From positions 20,849,918 to 20,913,917 of the forward strand of contig NC_090130.1 of assembly GCF_040581485.1 (NCBI RefSeq): 64,000 bases of DNA, given 5' to 3'. The notes beneath the pieces were generated by a model, which worked only from the letters and a program-made list of their open reading frames with translations, had not been told where the DNA came from and searched no databases. The stretch comes from Linepithema humile (taxonomy: Eukaryota > Arthropoda > Insecta > Hymenoptera > Formicidae). Position numbers and translations under genes: made by a program. This document shows positions 24,601 through 37,999 of this stretch, in pieces. Positions within the stretch are counted from its first letter, which is position 1. Every line of letters starts with the position of its first letter.

Positions 24601-27600
24601 ATAGAGAACTGAGGTAGACCTTTGGTGTTGGTGCAGATATATCAGGTGGTCGTAACACTAATGAAATGATTCAACGATCGGACTTGGTATACGCGAGTGT
24701 TGTTTCTAGGCAACATCTGCGCGAAAATCGTTTTGAAAATGTAAAACAGTTAAAGGCTAAATGTCGTGACCCATGATAACAATTTGAATGATAACACTAA
24801 TGAAGGAATGAGTGCAACCCCGCACCAGAGGGAAAGGCTTGTATAATATATAATAAGTAGAGGCTATAAGTATAGAGACGAAGAACCAACCCTGAGTCTT
24901 TCTCCCTGCCCTTAATCTCTTTCATCTTTTTTTTTCTTTTTCTTTTTTCATTGTCTCGTATTAATTCTTCGTTTCTCGTTCTACCTCTTTCTCTCTCTAT
25001 CTCTTTCTCTGTTTCTCCTTTCCCTCCCCACCTCGTTTTTGTCTTTTTCCGAATAATCACATTTTCGATTTTTTTTTTTTTTGTTTGTTTTTGCACACAG
25101 TCTCCAACGTTGAGACTTCTGTTGTAGCACACCATGCTGAATGTAGGGGCTGCTATTGTTCTTATTACACTTCAGGTGCTTTAATTTTAACCAACAATGC
25201 TGTACTGCTGCTCGGCTACCCTTTATGCTGCGTGTTAAGCAAAAGCGAAAGATAATAATTAATAAAAAGGAGATTACAGAATGCGCATATTAAAGACTAA
25301 TGATAGAAACTTTCGAGGCAGCTGTCTCTTCAAAGCATTCTTTCTAATTGCAACGCATTAAAATTTTCATTCGAGAATCATGGAGTTATGCAAAGTGTCT
25401 CATAAGTTTTCTTCTTCATAAAACTTGAAAACAAATCGAACGAGAGTTCTACTAAAATGAAATTCTTATCTTCAGCGCATTCCAGTATTGTGCAAAATTG
25501 TGATAGCCATTGTGAAATAATGAAGTAACTTTCACATGAGAAGATCAATTATAACAATAATCTACTTTACATTGTTAGATACGAATAATAAGATCGCAGG
25601 CTACAATACAATCGATCACGGCAAGTTGTTATCATTGTTAATTGTTATATCAAGGAAACGGCTACCTCTTACGGAGAGACGGACGGACGAACGAATGGGC
25701 AGACATGCAAGGCAGACAGGCAGGCTGTTATACAAACTGATGTTTGATCCGCGTCTGTTTCCATTTCCATTTCTAATGTAAATCGCAAGCGAGAAATGCG
25801 TGAGCGATCTCGTGATATGTCAGTAACCAAGCCGTACACAATGCGTATAGATATTAAACGAAAGAATGAAGTTAATGCCAATTGTATCACACTTGTGAGT
25901 GCAAACACACTTTGTTAGATGACAATCAAACGCATATCTTCGTATAAATTTTCAAAATTGCGAAACAGTGTTAAACTAATTACTCCAGTTGCAAAAACTT
26001 ACATTAAAAAATTCTTTCAATGATATCATTAACTCAGACAAGGTTTGTAACTGATGGAAAAATATATTCTTGAATATATACTAGACTACATAAAACTTAT
26101 AAAGATTTTATACTCTGCCAACGCTCTATTTATATAACAGTTCATATATTAATCCAGAAGAAAAGATGCTATATCCTATACTTTTAAACATCTCTTATAA
26201 ACTATTCACCTATAATAATGTTACCACTAGCATAATAATTATAATAATGCACTCCATCTTCACTTATTTTGCGAGTTACTATAAAGTCGAAGGCAGAATA
26301 AGTAAAGATGTGATAACATAACAAAATAATAATAATAATAATAATGATATAACAATAATCATAATGATAATAATAATCATGATGATAATGACGATGACAA
26401 GAATGATGATGTTGATGAAAATGATATTGATGATGACAAAATGATGATGATGACGATGTAATGATGTCGATAATAATAATAATGAAAATAATAACAATAA
26501 CGATGAAAGAAAAATATATTAATTGGAACTCATTATATCTGACGATCGTCCGCCTATCCGTAACCAAGTTATATATTTCGCATTTCTAATACATTTACTT
26601 TCATTTTTTTCTCCTTTACTATTTGTTGAATTATATCTATACACGCGCTCGCAATCAGTATGTAAAGAAATTTAATATAAATTAGCATTATAGTACATAA
26701 TCGTTTATACATTAGGACTTTAGTGACAGTCGTTAAAAGACATAAAATGGTCACAGGATTCAACTTCGATAATCATGTATGAAAGGTATACTTACACATA
26801 GGCGAAACGTAGTTGCTTGGGAAGACGCCAGATACACCGTTCAATTCGCCTCTCCACCAAGAAGCTTCTTCCTTAGCAAGTACTGATATAACATCACCTT
26901 TCTCGAAGCTCAATTCATCTTCGTTTTGTGCCTGATAAGGATACAGAGCCATAACGCGTTCTAGAAATGAAGAAAATTTGCATTAGATCAGTCCTGTGTG
27001 AAAAACTGTGGATTGACGCATGAATTTTGAAAAAAAAAAGACCTATAGCTTATAGAATTTATTTACCAATATTTGGATCCGTTGGAGAATCTTGGTATCC
27101 ATGAGAGACAGGTGTACTTCTATTACTGCTACTGGTTAAGGGTTTAACATAGGTCGCTGGGAACCAACCGACTTGTCTTTTTTTACCACGCGCCTGAATG
27201 AACAACGCGATATTATTATTATTTATAGAAGATGGCCACGTTCTTTAGGCCAAAACGTCTGTTTTTGTAATTATTTTATAATAAAAGGAAAATTTGAGCA
27301 ATTATAACTAGCTCCTGCTCTATCAGCTTGTTGTTTTCAAGAATATTATTTTAATAAGAAAAAGAGCTATATATTTATACTATTGTATTATTATTTATAT
27401 TATACATTATAATTATGTAAAATACTAAGCAAAAATGTATTTCTTTACCTGCAGCTCTCCTTCCCACCAACCACTGTCAGTTTTTTTGCGAATCATTATT
27501 AATTGTCCTCTTTGCAAATCTAATTGCTCTGCACTAGTTGCTTGATAGGGTGCAATAACCTGGACAATTTCTGGTTTTCTTCCTCTCTGGAAAAGAAAGA

Positions 27601-30600
27601 CGTTTCTCGTAAATAAAATTAGTTTCTCAATATATAGAGAACTTTTTGCAATTTGAGATGATGTCATAATCATCGAATATCGGCCATAATTGAAGTAATT
27701 TAAATCAAATACCTTGTAATACTGCATTATCAGGATGTCGGCATAAAAGAAGCATAATATAAGCAATTACTCTTGTAATAGAAAAAACATTGATTATACA
27801 AATGTATTAAAAAGCGATTAATACGTCTTTTTACCTGCTGAGCCGCCATAGCAGTAAAGTCCGGTAATTCCGCTCTATCCTCGGCAGCTGCTCTTTCATC
27901 TTCCAACTGTTCTGCCGTTTTTTCTACCTCCTAAATACACACGCACACTCTATATCATTCCAGCTTATCGCGGTATCATTGTTAGATACCAAGAATAACA
28001 ATGAGTGAATCAAATTGCAATTAAATCAATCAATAATCATAAATCAAAAATAATCAACGATTACGTACTTGTGATGTGGTTGCTGGAGTAACAGGTTCCG
28101 TGGTTTTCGTTTCCGCAGGTTCAACGCTGGATGCAGGAATGTTAGTAGCTAAAGCTGCAGTCTGATTCATATCACACAAATTTATATTAGAAACTCTCTC
28201 AGACATTAGTAAAAATTATTAGTAACAAAATAGTTAAAAATATAATTAGTGAAAAATGAAAAGGAAATGTGATCTTATCGAATCAATAAGCAATTACTAA
28301 TTAAAACTTTTTAGCTATAAAAATAGACAAGGACGTCTATCAATTTTATATCATACCTGACTGGGAGCGTCGCATTTCTCTACATAATTAGATGGAAAAA
28401 TTCCACTTTTGTCCCCTATGCAACCGGTCCACCAATCGCCTTCTTTCTTCGTGATCAATATAACTTCTCCTTGATTAAAGTTGAGATCACCGGTTTCGGC
28501 CGAGTCGTATCGATAAAGTGCGACGTAATATTCATTAAGACCATCAGCGGCGATCTCTTGGTTGCTCGCAGTAATCTCTTTCACGTACGACTTGGGGAAC
28601 CAACCGTTACTTCCAATGCTATTCGAACCATACCACCAGTCACTCTGAATAAAATAATTTCGATTTGTAAAATAGGCGTGGTCTCCCTTCGCGCGACTAA
28701 TCTAATTAATATAATTAATAACCTGCTGCTCAGAAACTTGGACAGTCTCTCCTTTTTCGAAGGAAAGATGTTGCTCCATAGTAGGTCGGTATGGAAACAA
28801 AGTGGTGGCCTGTATGTCGCAAGATGTGCCTAATCCTAAAGTAGGTATAATAGCCTCCACCACCGGAGCTTCTCCGCCTAATGATCCCGCGTCGGATACG
28901 TTCTCGGGAACTTCCGCTATTCCTCTGCGCAATCGAGATAAAACATTCAAGAATAAAGCAACAGAGAGAAAAAAAGTTTCTAATATATTGCTGATAAAAA
29001 TAACTCACTCTAATGTTCTCTTCTCCACGCTGTCTTGCTGTATGAAGGTACGTTCGTTGTCCAAGACAGTTGTGCCAGTGTCGACTGGCTCCACGTAAGA
29101 TTCCGGAAACCAGCCAGTGTGACCGCGAATTTCCCCGGCCATCCAGCCCGGTTCGGCGTTTTGCACAGGTGGTACCTGCAGCACAATCCAAACACCATGT
29201 TAAATATTTTTTTCCAGACTGAATCGCTTTTTCAACAATGATAATCTTTTGTTTTTTTTATAATACCAGTATAATATCGCCAGGTTGAAATGAGATTTCG
29301 TCTTGGTTCCGCGCCACAAATTCGTAAAGGGCTCTGTATTTGCGGACGCCTGGAACGGCAGTTTCAGTCTCAGTGTCATCATTGACAGGCCAAGCCGCGT
29401 CGCTCGCAGGTGCAGTGTCCCAAGCGCTATCGCCCCACGCGGATGCGGCAAAGTCGGCGTTGCCGCTGCTTGCTCGGAGTTCGATCACCTTCTTCTTCTT
29501 GTCGTCAAAACTAACATACAGTTGCTTACAGTCCGTTACCAGATTTTTTATTTGCGTCTTAATGTCTTCGAGCTGTGCATTATTGTTCTGAATATCCGAC
29601 ATTTTCGAGTCGATCTGCCGAAAAATATGTTCCAAGATAAAGTACCGATATTGCTAAAGTTTTATATAGATTTGCGAAACCGGCGAACGTTTAGCATGCA
29701 TGCCGTACCTGCTGTTGTAAATCTGCAATTTTATCTTTCAGTTGCTTAAGAGTAATTTGTTTATTGTCAAAGGCCATTTTAATAGCTTCCTGCCCGGCTG
29801 CATCTTGGGCCGCATTGATTTTATTTCTCGCCTCAATACGCGCCTTCTCTTGACTCAGAGCTAATAATCTCTGATTTTGTTCCCGGAGTTTATTTTTTAA
29901 CGCGGACATTTCTTGCAATTGCGTATCTCTCGTCGATCTCATGCCGTCGATGGTCGTTTTGACGCCCGAGACACCCACTCGAGTATCGCAAATCTTTTGC
30001 GACAATTCCTTCACTTTGTCGTTCTGAAAAATAGAGAGAAACATGAAAATAGATCCATTAAATCGCTCCCTTTCGATGTACTTACAAGCGTTCCGAGTTC
30101 GATGGTCAACGTCTGATTTTTCGCTTTCAATTTGAGAAGAACGTCTTGCTCTTTTTGCCTCTGAGCTTGCAATTCTTGTGACTTTTGTCGCTCCCATTCT
30201 AATTGTCGTTGTCTCTCCATTTCCCTATATGACATAAAACAATGTTACTTTTGAATCTGCATGTACATTACGATGCTTTCTTCAATTATGATGTTAGTAA
30301 ATTTACTTTCGTGCTGCTTCTTTTTGTTCTTGCGCACGTTTCCGCTGTTCCTCTTTCTCCTCTTCGATTTCCTTTTGCCTCTGCATTTGTTTTTCAATTT
30401 CTGCTTGCCTGCGTCTTTCTTGCTCCAGTCTGTGTCGTAAAAAAAAACCGGTGTTTTTCTATGCATCTAATTAATAAATAATTTTACTTGCCTTATTTTC
30501 TCTTGTTTCTCGGCCTCCTCTCTTTCTTTGCGTTCCCGCTCTTCCTGCTCCTTTCGCTGAATCTCCAGCAACGCTTTACGCCTACGCTCCAATTCCGCTT

Positions 30601-33600
30601 GACCTTTCTCGAAGTTCTCTTTACGTTTATCTTCAAATGAGGTCTGTAAAAACGTATCTTTTTTTTTGTCTTCTATTTCTTTCCACGTAAAGAGATATTC
30701 TTGTATTAACTTTATACCTGTGGCATGCCTGCTAACGGATCAATATTTTCCGTCGCGTTTTGAGAGAGAGTTAGACTGCTTAGACGCTGCCGTCTAAATG
30801 AGGGCGGGATAAGATCCAGTGGAAGTGTCGTAGGTATGTTCTCACCGGCTTTGGCGATATCGCAAAGGTGCATTGCAAGCACAAATTCCTCAGATCCTAA
30901 ACGTCCGTCCGAGTCCATATCGGACAGAGCCCTGTTAACATACATTCAGACATTTGTATTCCTGCTCTACCGACATGTGGAACATCACCTCGCCTAGCCA
31001 TTTTACTTTCATACCATATTTGAGCAAGGATAGGTTGCGGCAATTGTGATTGCACCATGATGTTTCTCGCTTGTGGCCCAGAAAGAAAGCCAGATCTCGT
31101 TCTGTCCCAAGTATTAAATAACTGAGTGTACTTTAATTTGGTCTGATGTGGCACCGCCCATTCTGCAGATTGTGGAGAACCAACAGAATGCTGGCTGTGC
31201 TGCGAATCCACTGAGCCCACTCTATCTATACTTGGTGGGCGAGCTGTCGTACTCAACGGTGTGTTTGTGGATACCGGTGTTTGCGTGATAGCGCCATTGA
31301 CCAACGCGCCGTTCGCAGTTGTCGAGGATACTAATGGTAACGCTACTGCTGAAGCAACTCCGGTGCCTAAAAATCAAATAGAGCAAAATGTATCAAAATA
31401 AACGTCGCTATAAATGCAAATTATAAGACTTCATTTTCGATACATACCAGTATTTATCGATCCAATTGACGATACCATACTGGGAATGCCAGGTATAGGA
31501 GCAACCATGCCTGCGGTGACCATACCTAACGGCTGTGGTTGTGCCATATTAAAGGCAGCCATCGGTACAGGATTTGTGTTTAAAGGAGCAATTGGCGCTA
31601 CTGATGGAATACCTAGTTAAAATTAATTACAGTATTATCAATAAAATTCTGTATAAAACTAGTCTTTTATATTTTTGTAATTATGTAGCAAAATTAATTG
31701 ATAAATATATAGCGTAGGATAATGTTTCAAAATACTCTAATCTTAATGCCAAGTTGATTTCAACTGCTTACCTATGCCAGAAGCAGATATTGGTGGAACT
31801 GAAGAAACTGGCGCACCGATAACAGGAACTGGCGCACCAACGACGGACACTGGAGCTTTCAAGGGTGAGATTCCTACAGGACTATTTGGGAATGAAGGTG
31901 GTGCTGGTTTTGGTGGTGGGCCACCCGCCGTAGGCGTAAAGCTACTCCCTGAACAATTCCGAAAGATTATGATTATATTTTTTCAATCGCAAAGATGAAA
32001 AAGCAACTGAAGGATGTCTGACAATAAAGTGTTGCTTGTGAATTCCGCGTAGAGTAACATATTGAGTTTGTAGTATGTGTTTATTTGGACATACCAATAT
32101 TTGTAGGCGGTGCAGGTCTTTGTGGGGGAGCGATACCACCAGTTGTGGTAGGAGGTGCAATTCCTTTTTTTTTTTGCCGCGTGAAGTGTAAGACATTATT
32201 AATGACATGTTGTTGAAGAATGAAAAAATAAAAAAATGCAAATATATGAACGATATATAAATACAAGAATGCAAAACATATAACTGATAAAACATTATCA
32301 TCGGCAAATAAAAATTCTAATTTTGTCATTAGAAAACAATATCACAATCTGTTTACTTACGAAAAATATTCAAACTTATTAGTATTCCTATATGTGGCAA
32401 AATTCAAATGCTTATGAGAATCTTCGTGTTTTTATGATAAATGTAATGATATGTCATATGTCTAATATTAAAATAACAATTAAAATATACACAAATTCTT
32501 TTGATAACAAATATACTTGCTGAAAAGGCAAACTCCAACACACATCATATAAAAAGCATTAGACTATAAAGATAAAAAATTTTTAATCTACATACAAAAT
32601 AAATTACAATTTTCAAAGCCATCGTAAAATATTTTCAATGTTATATAAATATCTGAAAACTGATCATCAAAATAGTAACGAAAATGCACCTGTTTTATAT
32701 TAAGAAAATTGTAGTTAGCTTACAAGATTACATATTTCAAATAAAGCTATCAAATAAAAGCTTGCTTCGGGGAAAAAAAGATAAATTGACCCACATAACA
32801 CACAACATTCAATACAATTCACATACCCACAGAAGGTGGTGCAGGTCGAGCGGGTGGCTTAGACGGTGTATGAGTTGTAGCATGTGTACTTGGAGCCACA
32901 TTCTGTCTATTTTGTTGTAATGCTGTGTAGTATGATGCATTATGAGTACACACAGGTAAGTTATGTTTAGTAATCAATATGTTTTGTGGTTAAAGTGACA
33001 ACATTGACATATGTTTCATTTAATTTATGATGATATGATTGCTATTATATAAATTTATCAGATACCAGTGATATTGTAGCCATGAACGAATCTAATGAGT
33101 GACGAACATCTGGGAAAGAGTGTATCTTTGGTGCTTTAGACAATTGGAAGTTTTACAAGTTATAATTTCTTTTCTACTACTTCATGATATTATACATAAG
33201 CATCTAATTGACAATGTTGATCAAGAAATAGCAGGGTAACGCTATAACAAATAACGCAAAAATGAGTCAACATTTAATTCATTACCTATAAGGGGATGCG
33301 ATGTAGCTCCTGCTGTGGGCACTGCACTTGCTATAGTTTGAGATACCATTGGTTGATGCCCACTAAGATTCACTAGAGAGCCAATATTATTTGGAGGAAG
33401 AGCAGTCGCACCATTTGTCAATGCCAGGTTGGCATCTGAAATGTTTTATAATATAATATACAATATATATAAATTATATATATAACACACATTCACTTAC
33501 CAGGTGAGAAAGATTTCAAACTCTGCATGAGAATGGGTGGTAGTACTTTAGGGATTTCAAAACCACGTAATTTTAGGTTGATCAATTTGCATGCAATACT

Positions 33601-34236
33601 GAATTCATTTATATCCATCTTCCCATCTGCATCTGTATCCGATAATGCCCTGTGCGATACACAAAGAATTAGAGAATGTGACATAGCTTGACACGATCCT
33701 TAGTGTTCAATGATGTCGTTACCATATTTGTCCGAGAGTAGCTGGTGGAAGTTGGGATCTAAGGAGAAAACCTTTCGCTTGTTCACCGGTAACAATCCCA
33801 TTGATCGGTTGTAAGGATTCAAACTGTTCTTGATACCTCAGCCTTTCTCTGGGCTGAATCGCCCAGGGGTCTACACCTGTGCATTAAATATGACATAATA
33901 TATAATATTATATAGCATAAATAAAACTGCAATTTTTTTATAAAATCATCAATTTATATTTTATTATTGTATTTATTTACAAAAGTAGGCAAAAAATATC
34001 AGTATCCACAACAACATTTATATTTCTGGAAAAGGATTAGCATTATAATGTAAACAAATTTAGAACTCAACAAGATAAATATCAGCAGATAATGTTAGAG
34101 ATGACATAAGTGTTATCATGCATTCCATTGAACAATGGTAAATGCACAAATGTCAATACACTGCTAACAATGCAATAAAAACTAGCAGGAAGAAAAAAGA
34201 AATGTAAAATTCACCTGGAGTTTGAGGAGTGACCAT
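18661..34236 (-). CDS. Dap160: Intersectin / Dap160, long form with DH-PH-C2
   Basis: A 1,806-residue endocytic scaffold linking dynamin, WASP/Cdc42 and Eps15 at the plasma membrane and synapse. Domains: EH1 about 8-105, EH2 about 395-485 (TWDRTRSGFLSG, SDMDSDGRL), coiled coil about 516-805, five SH3 (about 850-906, 975-1028, 1040-1092, 1158-1220, 1246-1300; e.g. ALYRYDSAETGDLNF), DH about 1300-1500, PH about 1500-1640, C2 about 1684-1806. Coding exons, 5' to 3': 34215-34236, 33723-33876, 33501-33649, 33286-33435, 32827-32922, 32095-32163, 31772-31948, 31448-31612, 31015-31366, 30718-30931, 30492-30643, 30307-30429, 30086-30224, 29709-30023, 29267-29614, 29009-29175, 28723-28924, 28357-28644, 28069-28161, 27835-27930, 27449-27586, 27067-27193, 26796-26960, 22018-22142, 21649-21755, 21495-21567, 21214-21420, 21064-21147, 20768-20923, 20553-20687, 20244-20478, 19931-20005, 18912-19085, 18661-18809. 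Phases close at every junction. Intron 11 is GC-AG. The 69-nt exon 6 has a weak acceptor and may be alternative. Confidence 0.95.
22143..26795 (-). other. Intersectin intron 23 (4.65 kb), between SH3E and DH
   Basis: The largest intron of the gene, at the point that separates short from long intersectin forms in vertebrates. Reading through the donor at 26796 adds a few codons and then a TGA, so intron retention or early polyadenylation would give a five-SH3 protein lacking the DH-PH-C2 part. The intron holds poly-T/A runs, a purine-rich (minus-strand) tract at 24,895-25,085 and a trinucleotide repeat; no other gene was seen. Confidence 0.65.
26325..26500. repeat. Degenerate AAT/GAT trinucleotide repeat
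   Basis: Runs of AAT then GAT/GATGAT units with interruptions, inside intersectin intron 23. The long open frames across it are by-products of the three-base period. Confidence 0.9.
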
Positions 34237-36054
34237 CTTGAGAAAGTGACGTTCGCTAAGCGATATTTAAGGCAATATTTGTTACGTTTAGAATCTCGAT
34301 GATCGAATTGCGGCGAATTTACGCCTTCAAGGTTAGGTTAGGTCACAATAATCGATCTTCGCTTCGACAGCTTTACAATGGGATTTATCTAGCAATAGAA
34401 AAATCGGAAAAAATAATTATTGCTTGTAAATTGATGACGAATGTTTATTCTGCTAAGATCATGATTCAAATGACGATAATGCTCTCCGGTAGAATTGAAA
34501 ATTGAGGGAATCTGAAAATATCGAACGCACAAAAAGGCAATTTCACGAGTCAAATGTGAAAGGGCGCGGGTGGTCGCGCGCGACGTTACTGAATCAATTG
34601 AAATGAAACTCGTGTGCATGACCTATTGCTATCGCAAATCACGAATTGCCAATCGTACCGCCCACCGTCTATCGTTTACGATGCATCGCCTATCATCGCC
34701 TATGACCTGTCGTCCGTCGCTTATCGTTCATCATCTATCGTCTTGCTCGCCTATTGTTCAGTCTACCTGACACACACCGTATCGTCTGTAGCGTCAACTG
34801 TCAATTGTCTTGCCCAGCGCAGATCTCGGGATGACCGTTTTCCCCACGGAAAGCGGGACGAGAGAATTAAAAAAAACTTGCACGATGCAACGTCGACTGA
34901 GACACGTCAAGTCAGTCAGAGTCCAACAGTGACCACCGCTGACCACTACCAACTCACCAGTTCGCGACCGCTCGTGCACTACTCGTGTACGTCACTTTCA
35001 CAAACTCGGCCGCACTCGGGACTCTTCGGCGAGAATCGATATCCCGCCTCGAGACTGATTGTGTGATCCTTGACGAAGTTCGGTCGGTTCCTGAGAAGTT
35101 TAACGAGACCACCCCCGAATTAAAGTTGCCGGAAACAGATGTAATTTTTTCGTTCTTAAGAATACAACCTTGTTGCACGAGACGCACGTGCGACGATATG
35201 CGGAGTTGAATGTCTCGTAGAGTAGAAAATCGTGAGTAAATTTTGCAACTTGCAATTATCGGGAGCGTCCGACGCGAACGCAACCTCAAAGTCGAAAGTT
35301 ACATTTTTCGAAAATGACATTTCGAATGCGAATAATGATTTACATTCCGTTGAGTGACTTTCGTCGAATTTCTCCGCGTTATATTAAAACCGCGGGCATT
35401 TATGGATAAACGTATTCAAATATTAAGTATGCTTTCAGCTGATAGAGCGAATGATTAACGATGGACGTCGAGGAGCCGTGCTTAATCGAGCCTTTTGAAT
35501 GAGTGGAATGGAGATAGCAGTGAGTAGTAGTACGAATTGTACCAAATTACGAGTGCCCGTGGGGCACGCGTCCTTGATGATATTCCGCGATGCATACGTA
35601 TATACGTACGCACACGAGCTGCAAATTGCAAAGCTACGTATTACCGGCAGTTAAGCCCGCGCGAACGTTTACGAACCGGCGCGGATCGCTTTCGTAGCTA
35701 TGCGAGCTTTCGCGAAAGTCTGCGGTGAAGCGCGCGTTATTTTCGAATAATGACTCCCTCTTTCTCTCCCGTTTTTCCTTCCTTACTCCGCTCCTTTTCT
35801 CTCTTTCCTTTCACTATCTCCCTCTTTCTATCCCTGTCGACGATGACACGGATAGCTCTCGCTATCATAATGTTTAACTAACGGATCTGACGAAAAGTGC
35901 TGGTCAAAAGTGCATGTCCGCTGCAAAACGCGATCCGCATTGCGGAATCTGTTGATAAACTCCGCAACGCCGCGAAGATATCTGGTATAAATCGACCGCG
36001 ATAACGATATGTTCGCTATTAGACACTGACAAGTTTTCGCATGAGTGCGCGCGT

Positions 36055-36100
36055 GGCGTTTTATCGCAATCCTCGTCGGCGTTTTATCGCAATCTTCGTC
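36055..36100. repeat. 23-bp direct tandem repeat, two copies
   Basis: The unit starting GGCGTTTTATCGCAATC (23 bases) occurs twice in a row with one C/T difference, and a third partial copy follows (GGCGTTTC). Confidence 0.85.
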
Positions 36101-37245
36101 GGCGTTTCTTCATTTCGCACGATTGTCTGCAATTTAAACAACTCGAGAAGAACAGGTATCGCTAATTAAGATGGGATGTCAATCACGGAACTCGAGCGTG
36201 ACGATGCCCTTGTGCACTCGTCACTGAACCCTCGGCCATGGTAGCAGCAAATTACCGACAATCGTAATTCACATTATAAATAGACTGCGTAGTTAACTAT
36301 ACGTAGTTAACTGCGTTCTTTAGAGCGCGACATTCTACTTACATATCTCAATTAATCTTTAAGCATAGCTTTCTAAAGTCAGCTGCATTATAAACGTAAT
36401 CGGGCTTTTTTTTCTTTTGTATTGCTTCTTTCATTTCATGTTTATTAATTGATCTTTCAAATTGCGATTATTCTTTATTTGTCGGCGTATCGCAAGTGAC
36501 AGCGAAAGTAATAAAAATCATAAACACGATAGGAGCGTAAAAATTATTAATTATTATAAATTAATACACAGAAAATATTTTGGCCACAATTCTGGACTCT
36601 TTTCAGTTTAATAGAACATAAGAAAGGAAGAAAAAGGATAAAGATTTTATGGAGCACATAAAAAGAATATAAATAAAAACGTTCTTTTGTATATTAATTT
36701 ATAACAGTTGATTATTTTTGCGCTCCGACAACTGCGCTTCTGATTCTTATCGTCTTTTATGTCATTATTTGTGTTTAAAGAATCACATTTTACAGTATTA
36801 GTAAAATTTATTTAATTTTACATTTTGCAAAAAATGGCATGATTTAAAGTCTTTGCAAATTACATAAACGAATTAAGAAACCAGTTGACGCGTTCATCCG
36901 AAGACAAATCATTGTTTTACAAACACAGAATTTTTAATGAGTCACTGTTTAACAGAAGAAATCCGTTTGTTTAAGTACTACATGATTTCTCGCGACTTTA
37001 TCGATGTGATTAACGCAAGAGTATATAAATGTGCATCGAATTTCGTAACTATGCTGATTAATCATGTTTTTCTCATAATCGTTTCGCTCATCCTGTGGAC
37101 GCGTTGCAGTTAATCAGTAATTAATGATAAACATGTCACGCAAGCAGCCGATAAAACTATATAAAATTCTTTATTTTTTAAATTAGAATTTAGTTGTACA
37201 ATCAATAACATATATAAATGAACCAAGTGCACTATCCGTGGAGTG

Positions 37246-37420
37246 AAATAACCGGAAATCGGCAGTTTACGATGGAGAAAGATAATCCATATATATCTTA
37301 CAGCAAGATATCATCTTTTGGTGTCGGAAAGAAAGACATCGTGAGAAAGCAAGATGTAAGCTTACAGGCCAACTGTCTTTGTCAGTCGTAAACTGCTAAT
37401 TTCCGGCTTTACTTTCTGCC
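37246..37420. repeat. Imperfect inverted repeat, arms about 35 bp
   Basis: The left arm (around ACCGGAAATCGGCAGTTTACG, 37250-37274) is matched by the reverse complement of the right arm (CGTAAACTGCTAATTTCCGG, about 37387-37406), separated by about 110 bases. It could be a small foldback element or a hairpin transcript; no other copy is in the window. Confidence 0.65.
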
Positions 37421-37999
37421 GTGTTAAAGTATACGAAGGTCTCGGCTATTTATATATGTCGTTGCTCGCAACTTTTGCCCCGGAATTATCCCGGCAACGT
37501 TAAGAGAAAGGCAGCGGACAACTGCATCGAAAATCGGCTTAAAGTTTGCAACTAAATTCCAGCTTCGCATTACGGTGTAAATTGACTTAATCGATTGCAT
37601 TAATTCGCTGAGATGTTATAAGTTAAGTCGCGAGTCGTGACAGGAATGAAGAAGATATAATAGGTGCTTCTTGCAAAGAATCATTATTATTGATACAAGC
37701 AGAAATTTTGGGAAATGTGCCTTCGCTATTTTCATTCCACATATTTGCGAAATAAAATGCATTACGAACATTTCTTATAATTTACGATGCAACGAAACAA
37801 ACCGCGTGAATACACGTGTCGTGATAAATAATAATTGCTCGATTATCACGGATGTAAAACGCGTAAATCGCACTCGAGCGAGCAAGGTGGAATTTATAGT
37901 TAGCAGTAATGTTGAAGAGGTAAAGGACGGCGGAAGTCTGGGACGATCGAAGTAAGAATTACATCATATTTAAAGAAAGAGTAAAAGAGGTCGAGAAGG

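Noticed and set aside
26202..26567. Tyr/His/Ile-rich frames in intersectin intron 23
   Set aside because: Produced by the trinucleotide repeat; no coding features.
34330..34345. TTAGGTTAGG, which resembles the insect telomere repeat
   Set aside because: Only about two units, isolated; not a telomeric array.
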